From contig NZ_FNWH01000005.1 in assembly GCF_900106585.1 (NCBI RefSeq), forward strand, positions 311,962-375,961: DNA of 64,000 bases, given 5' to 3'. Under the pieces are notes generated by a model. That model saw only the letters and a program-made list of their open reading frames with translations. It was not told the origin of the DNA and made no database searches. Positions 62,707-64,000 of this stretch are shown here, piece by piece. Source of the DNA: Acidaminococcus timonensis. Its GTDB lineage: Bacteria; Bacillota; Negativicutes; Acidaminococcales; Acidaminococcaceae. Numbering within the stretch: position 1 is the stretch's first letter; each line of letters begins with the position of its first letter. The position numbers and the translations under genes are program-made.

Positions 62707-63281
62707 TTTGAATGATCTTCGGAGACTGGAGATGATTTTCGCAACTCTCTCATTTTTGCTTCGTCCTCTAAACGCAGTCTCCTCAGTTCTTTTAAAAAAG
62801 CATTCTCTATACGGAGTTTAAGGAGTTCATCCTCTAACTCCTGGACATGTTCCACACTGATGTCGACCATCGGCTGCTGAACCTGGGGATCTGTTTTTTT
62901 GGTTTGAGATTTGTTCAAAGTTCTCTTCCTGCCTTTTTTATGTGGCCGTAACGCTTCCGGCCCCGCAATTTTAAATTCATTGACCCATCTGGAAATCATG
63001 GATGGATTATTGATTCCTACTTGAATTGCCAATTCCTGATACGAGATTTCGTTTGTTAAGTAAGACTCTACCACAGAAAGTTTTTCTTTGAAAGAGTATA
63101 TTTTTTGAGAGCGGGATCTCTTCAGTCCATTATCACCAAATGCCTTGTAAGCAGCAACCCACTTTAGCAGCTGGCTGCTACTTGCCATCCCATATTTACG
63201 TGAAATAGAAATACACCCTTCGTCACTGTTCAAGTATTCCAGTACTATTTTTTTCTTAAATTCATAGTTGTGTTTTGCCAT
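62703..63281 (-). CDS. IS150-type transposase OrfA
   Basis: 192 aa, beginning MAKHNYEFKKKIVLEYLN; the full-length counterpart of the truncated OrfA at the window start. HTH segments and a C-terminal leucine-rich coiled coil. Confidence 0.94.
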   Translation of the reverse strand: MAKHNYEFKKKIVLEYLNSDEGCISISRKYGMASSSQLLKWVAAYKAFGDNGLKRSRSQKIYSFKEKLSVVESYLTNEISYQELAIQVGINNPSMISRWVNEFKIAGPEALRPHKKGRKRTLNKSQTKKTDPQVQQPMVDISVEHVQELEDELLKLRIENAFLKELRRLRLEDEAKMRELRKSSPVSEDHSN

Positions 63282-63336
63282 AAAAAACTGACCCCCAATT
63301 GTTAGATTTTTGGTCTAACAATTGGGGGTCAGCTCA

Positions 63337-63577
63337 TTGCATAATATTCCCCCCTCGATAAATAAAAATAAAAAAGAATAAAAAAGGAAAAAGATGAATT
63401 TATTTTACCGGAATGACATAAACTTTGCAATGGTCTCGAGAATTGTTTTAAATTACGGTAAATTGTGTTTTTACCAAGAGGATCCCTTACAATCTCGTTG
63501 TTTTTCCTATATTTTATGTCAATAATTTCGAATTTACAAGTAAGAATACTGTATAATGTTCGTATTTTACATGGACT
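63337..63577 (-). other. Orphaned start region of the AspT-type permease and AT-rich spacer
   Basis: On the minus strand ATG (63340-63342) and CAA (63337-63339), with a purine-rich SD GAGGGGGG (63349-63356), are the original 5' end of the permease gene. Upstream, TTGCAA, 17 bp and TAAAAT (about 63397-63425) is a possible promoter, and a TTGACA lies further up. No other gene is visible in this AT-rich stretch. Confidence 0.6.
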
Positions 63578-63582
63578 CAAAA

Positions 63583-63610
63583 AAAGGATGTGGACGGCTC
63601 CACATCCTTT
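63583..63610 (-). terminator. Terminator after serA
   Basis: A perfect 12-bp stem AAAGGATGTGGA / TCCACATCCTTT with a 4-base loop, followed by T7 on the minus strand. Confidence 0.88.
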
Positions 63611-63628
63611 CAGGAGATTCGATTTTTC

Positions 63629-64000
63629 TTATAACGTAACGAAATCGGCGCTCAGGATCCCATCCAGCCCTTCGATCATCTTCAGGGTAGCCTTTTCCAC
63701 AGGACTGTCCACGGTCATGATCATCATGGCACTGCCAGTCCTGGCGTTCCGGGCCACCTGCATGGTGGCAATGTTCACATGGGCGGCCCCCAGCAGGGTC
63801 CCGATCTGACCGATCATGCCGGGCTTATCATCGTTCTTGGCCAGGATCATGTAGTGTTCCGGCACCAGATCATACTGGTATCCCTGCACTTCCGTGATAT
63901 GGGCCGTTTCATCCGGAGCCACCGTCCCCGCGGCGGTGAAGATTTTTTCACCGCTGTACACCTTGAGGCTGACCCGATTCAACCGGTCTTCCCCGTTCAT
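63629..64000 (-). CDS. serA: 3' end of D-3-phosphoglycerate dehydrogenase (type I, C-terminal ACT)
   Basis: The last 123 codons of a gene that continues past the window edge. The visible part is the end of the allosteric substrate-binding domain (NRVSLKVYSGEKIFTAAGTV) and an ACT domain (HYMILAKNDDKPGMIGQIGTLLGAAHVNIATMQVAR), the order found at the C-terminus of long SerA proteins. These binding domains allow feedback control by serine in some members. The catalytic part is not visible, so the call rests on the C-terminus only. Confidence 0.8.
   Translation of the reverse strand: MNGEDRLNRVSLKVYSGEKIFTAAGTVAPDETAHITEVQGYQYDLVPEHYMILAKNDDKPGMIGQIGTLLGAAHVNIATMQVARNARTGSAMMIMTVDSPVEKATLKMIEGLDGILSADFVTL

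Larger units (their letters stand above)
61799..63336 (-). mobile_element. IS3-family (IS150-type) element, copy 4, complete
   Basis: 1538 bp, inverted relative to copy 1 and the same sequence variant. The terminal repeats are as in the other copies. It is flanked by the 3-bp direct repeat TTG (61796-61798 and 63337-63339). The left-end hairpin lies at about 63293-63329. Confidence 0.96.

Overview
The window looks like a chromosome segment of a Gram-negative-type, anaerobic Firmicute of the class Negativicutes, most likely Acidaminococcus or a close relative. The basis is the high-GC coding style, an [FeFe]-hydrogenase, a very large 2-hydroxyacyl-CoA dehydratase activase-like protein, a YadA-type trimeric autotransporter (which implies an outer membrane), T-box leaders of Firmicute type, and a glutaminase / Na+-amino-acid symporter cluster that suits an amino-acid fermenter. 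The species is an inference; no rRNA or tRNA gene was recognised.

Layout. 0-1.4 kb: truncated IS3-family (IS150-type) element. 1.4-5 kb: [FeFe]-hydrogenase with two C-terminal rubredoxin-like domains, a secreted alpha/beta hydrolase and a divergent PadR regulator with a visible operator. 5-12 kb: M23 peptidase, an aminotransferase-FAH-SDR operon opposite a LysR regulator, and a lipid-linked oligosaccharide flippase. 12.3-16.6 kb: the giant activase. 16.6-18.1 kb: second IS150-type copy. 18.3-24.7 kb: MetE-like methyltransferase, a damaged trimeric adhesin, an ISL3 element and a GT39 glycosyltransferase. 24.9-35 kb: two ilvBN sets, ilvC and a two-component system, with two T-box leaders. 35-36.5 kb: third IS150-type copy. 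36.6-41.3 kb: MBL-fold protein, tag, and leuCDB under a third T-box. 41.3-50.9 kb: WG-repeat protein, LysR/AbrB pair, metY, a DMT permease, dinB, mntP and an M24 peptidase with an attenuator-like leader. 51-53.8 kb: bioA, bioD and bioY with a BirA-like operator. 54-60.2 kb: DUF1653 protein, a DMT permease, an Fe-alcohol dehydrogenase, LysR, AGCS symporter and glutaminase. 60.4-63.3 kb: an AspT-type permease whose start codon is cut off by the fourth IS150-type copy. 63.6-64 kb: 3' end of serA.

Together the genes give much of branched-chain amino acid synthesis (AHAS x2, KARI, isopropylmalate isomerase and dehydrogenase; no leuA or ilvD here), late biotin synthesis plus uptake, sulfur/methyl transfer (metY, MetE-like), and glutamine use.

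The most unusual features are in the mobile and non-coding DNA. Three of four IS150-type copies lie in rho-independent terminator hairpins. The fourth separates a permease from its start codon. The ISL3 end supplies a consensus -35 to a flanking -10, making a hybrid promoter for the adhesin. A family of intergenic repeats with CACTAGT-type heptamers between terminator-like hairpins sits at many gene 3' ends.
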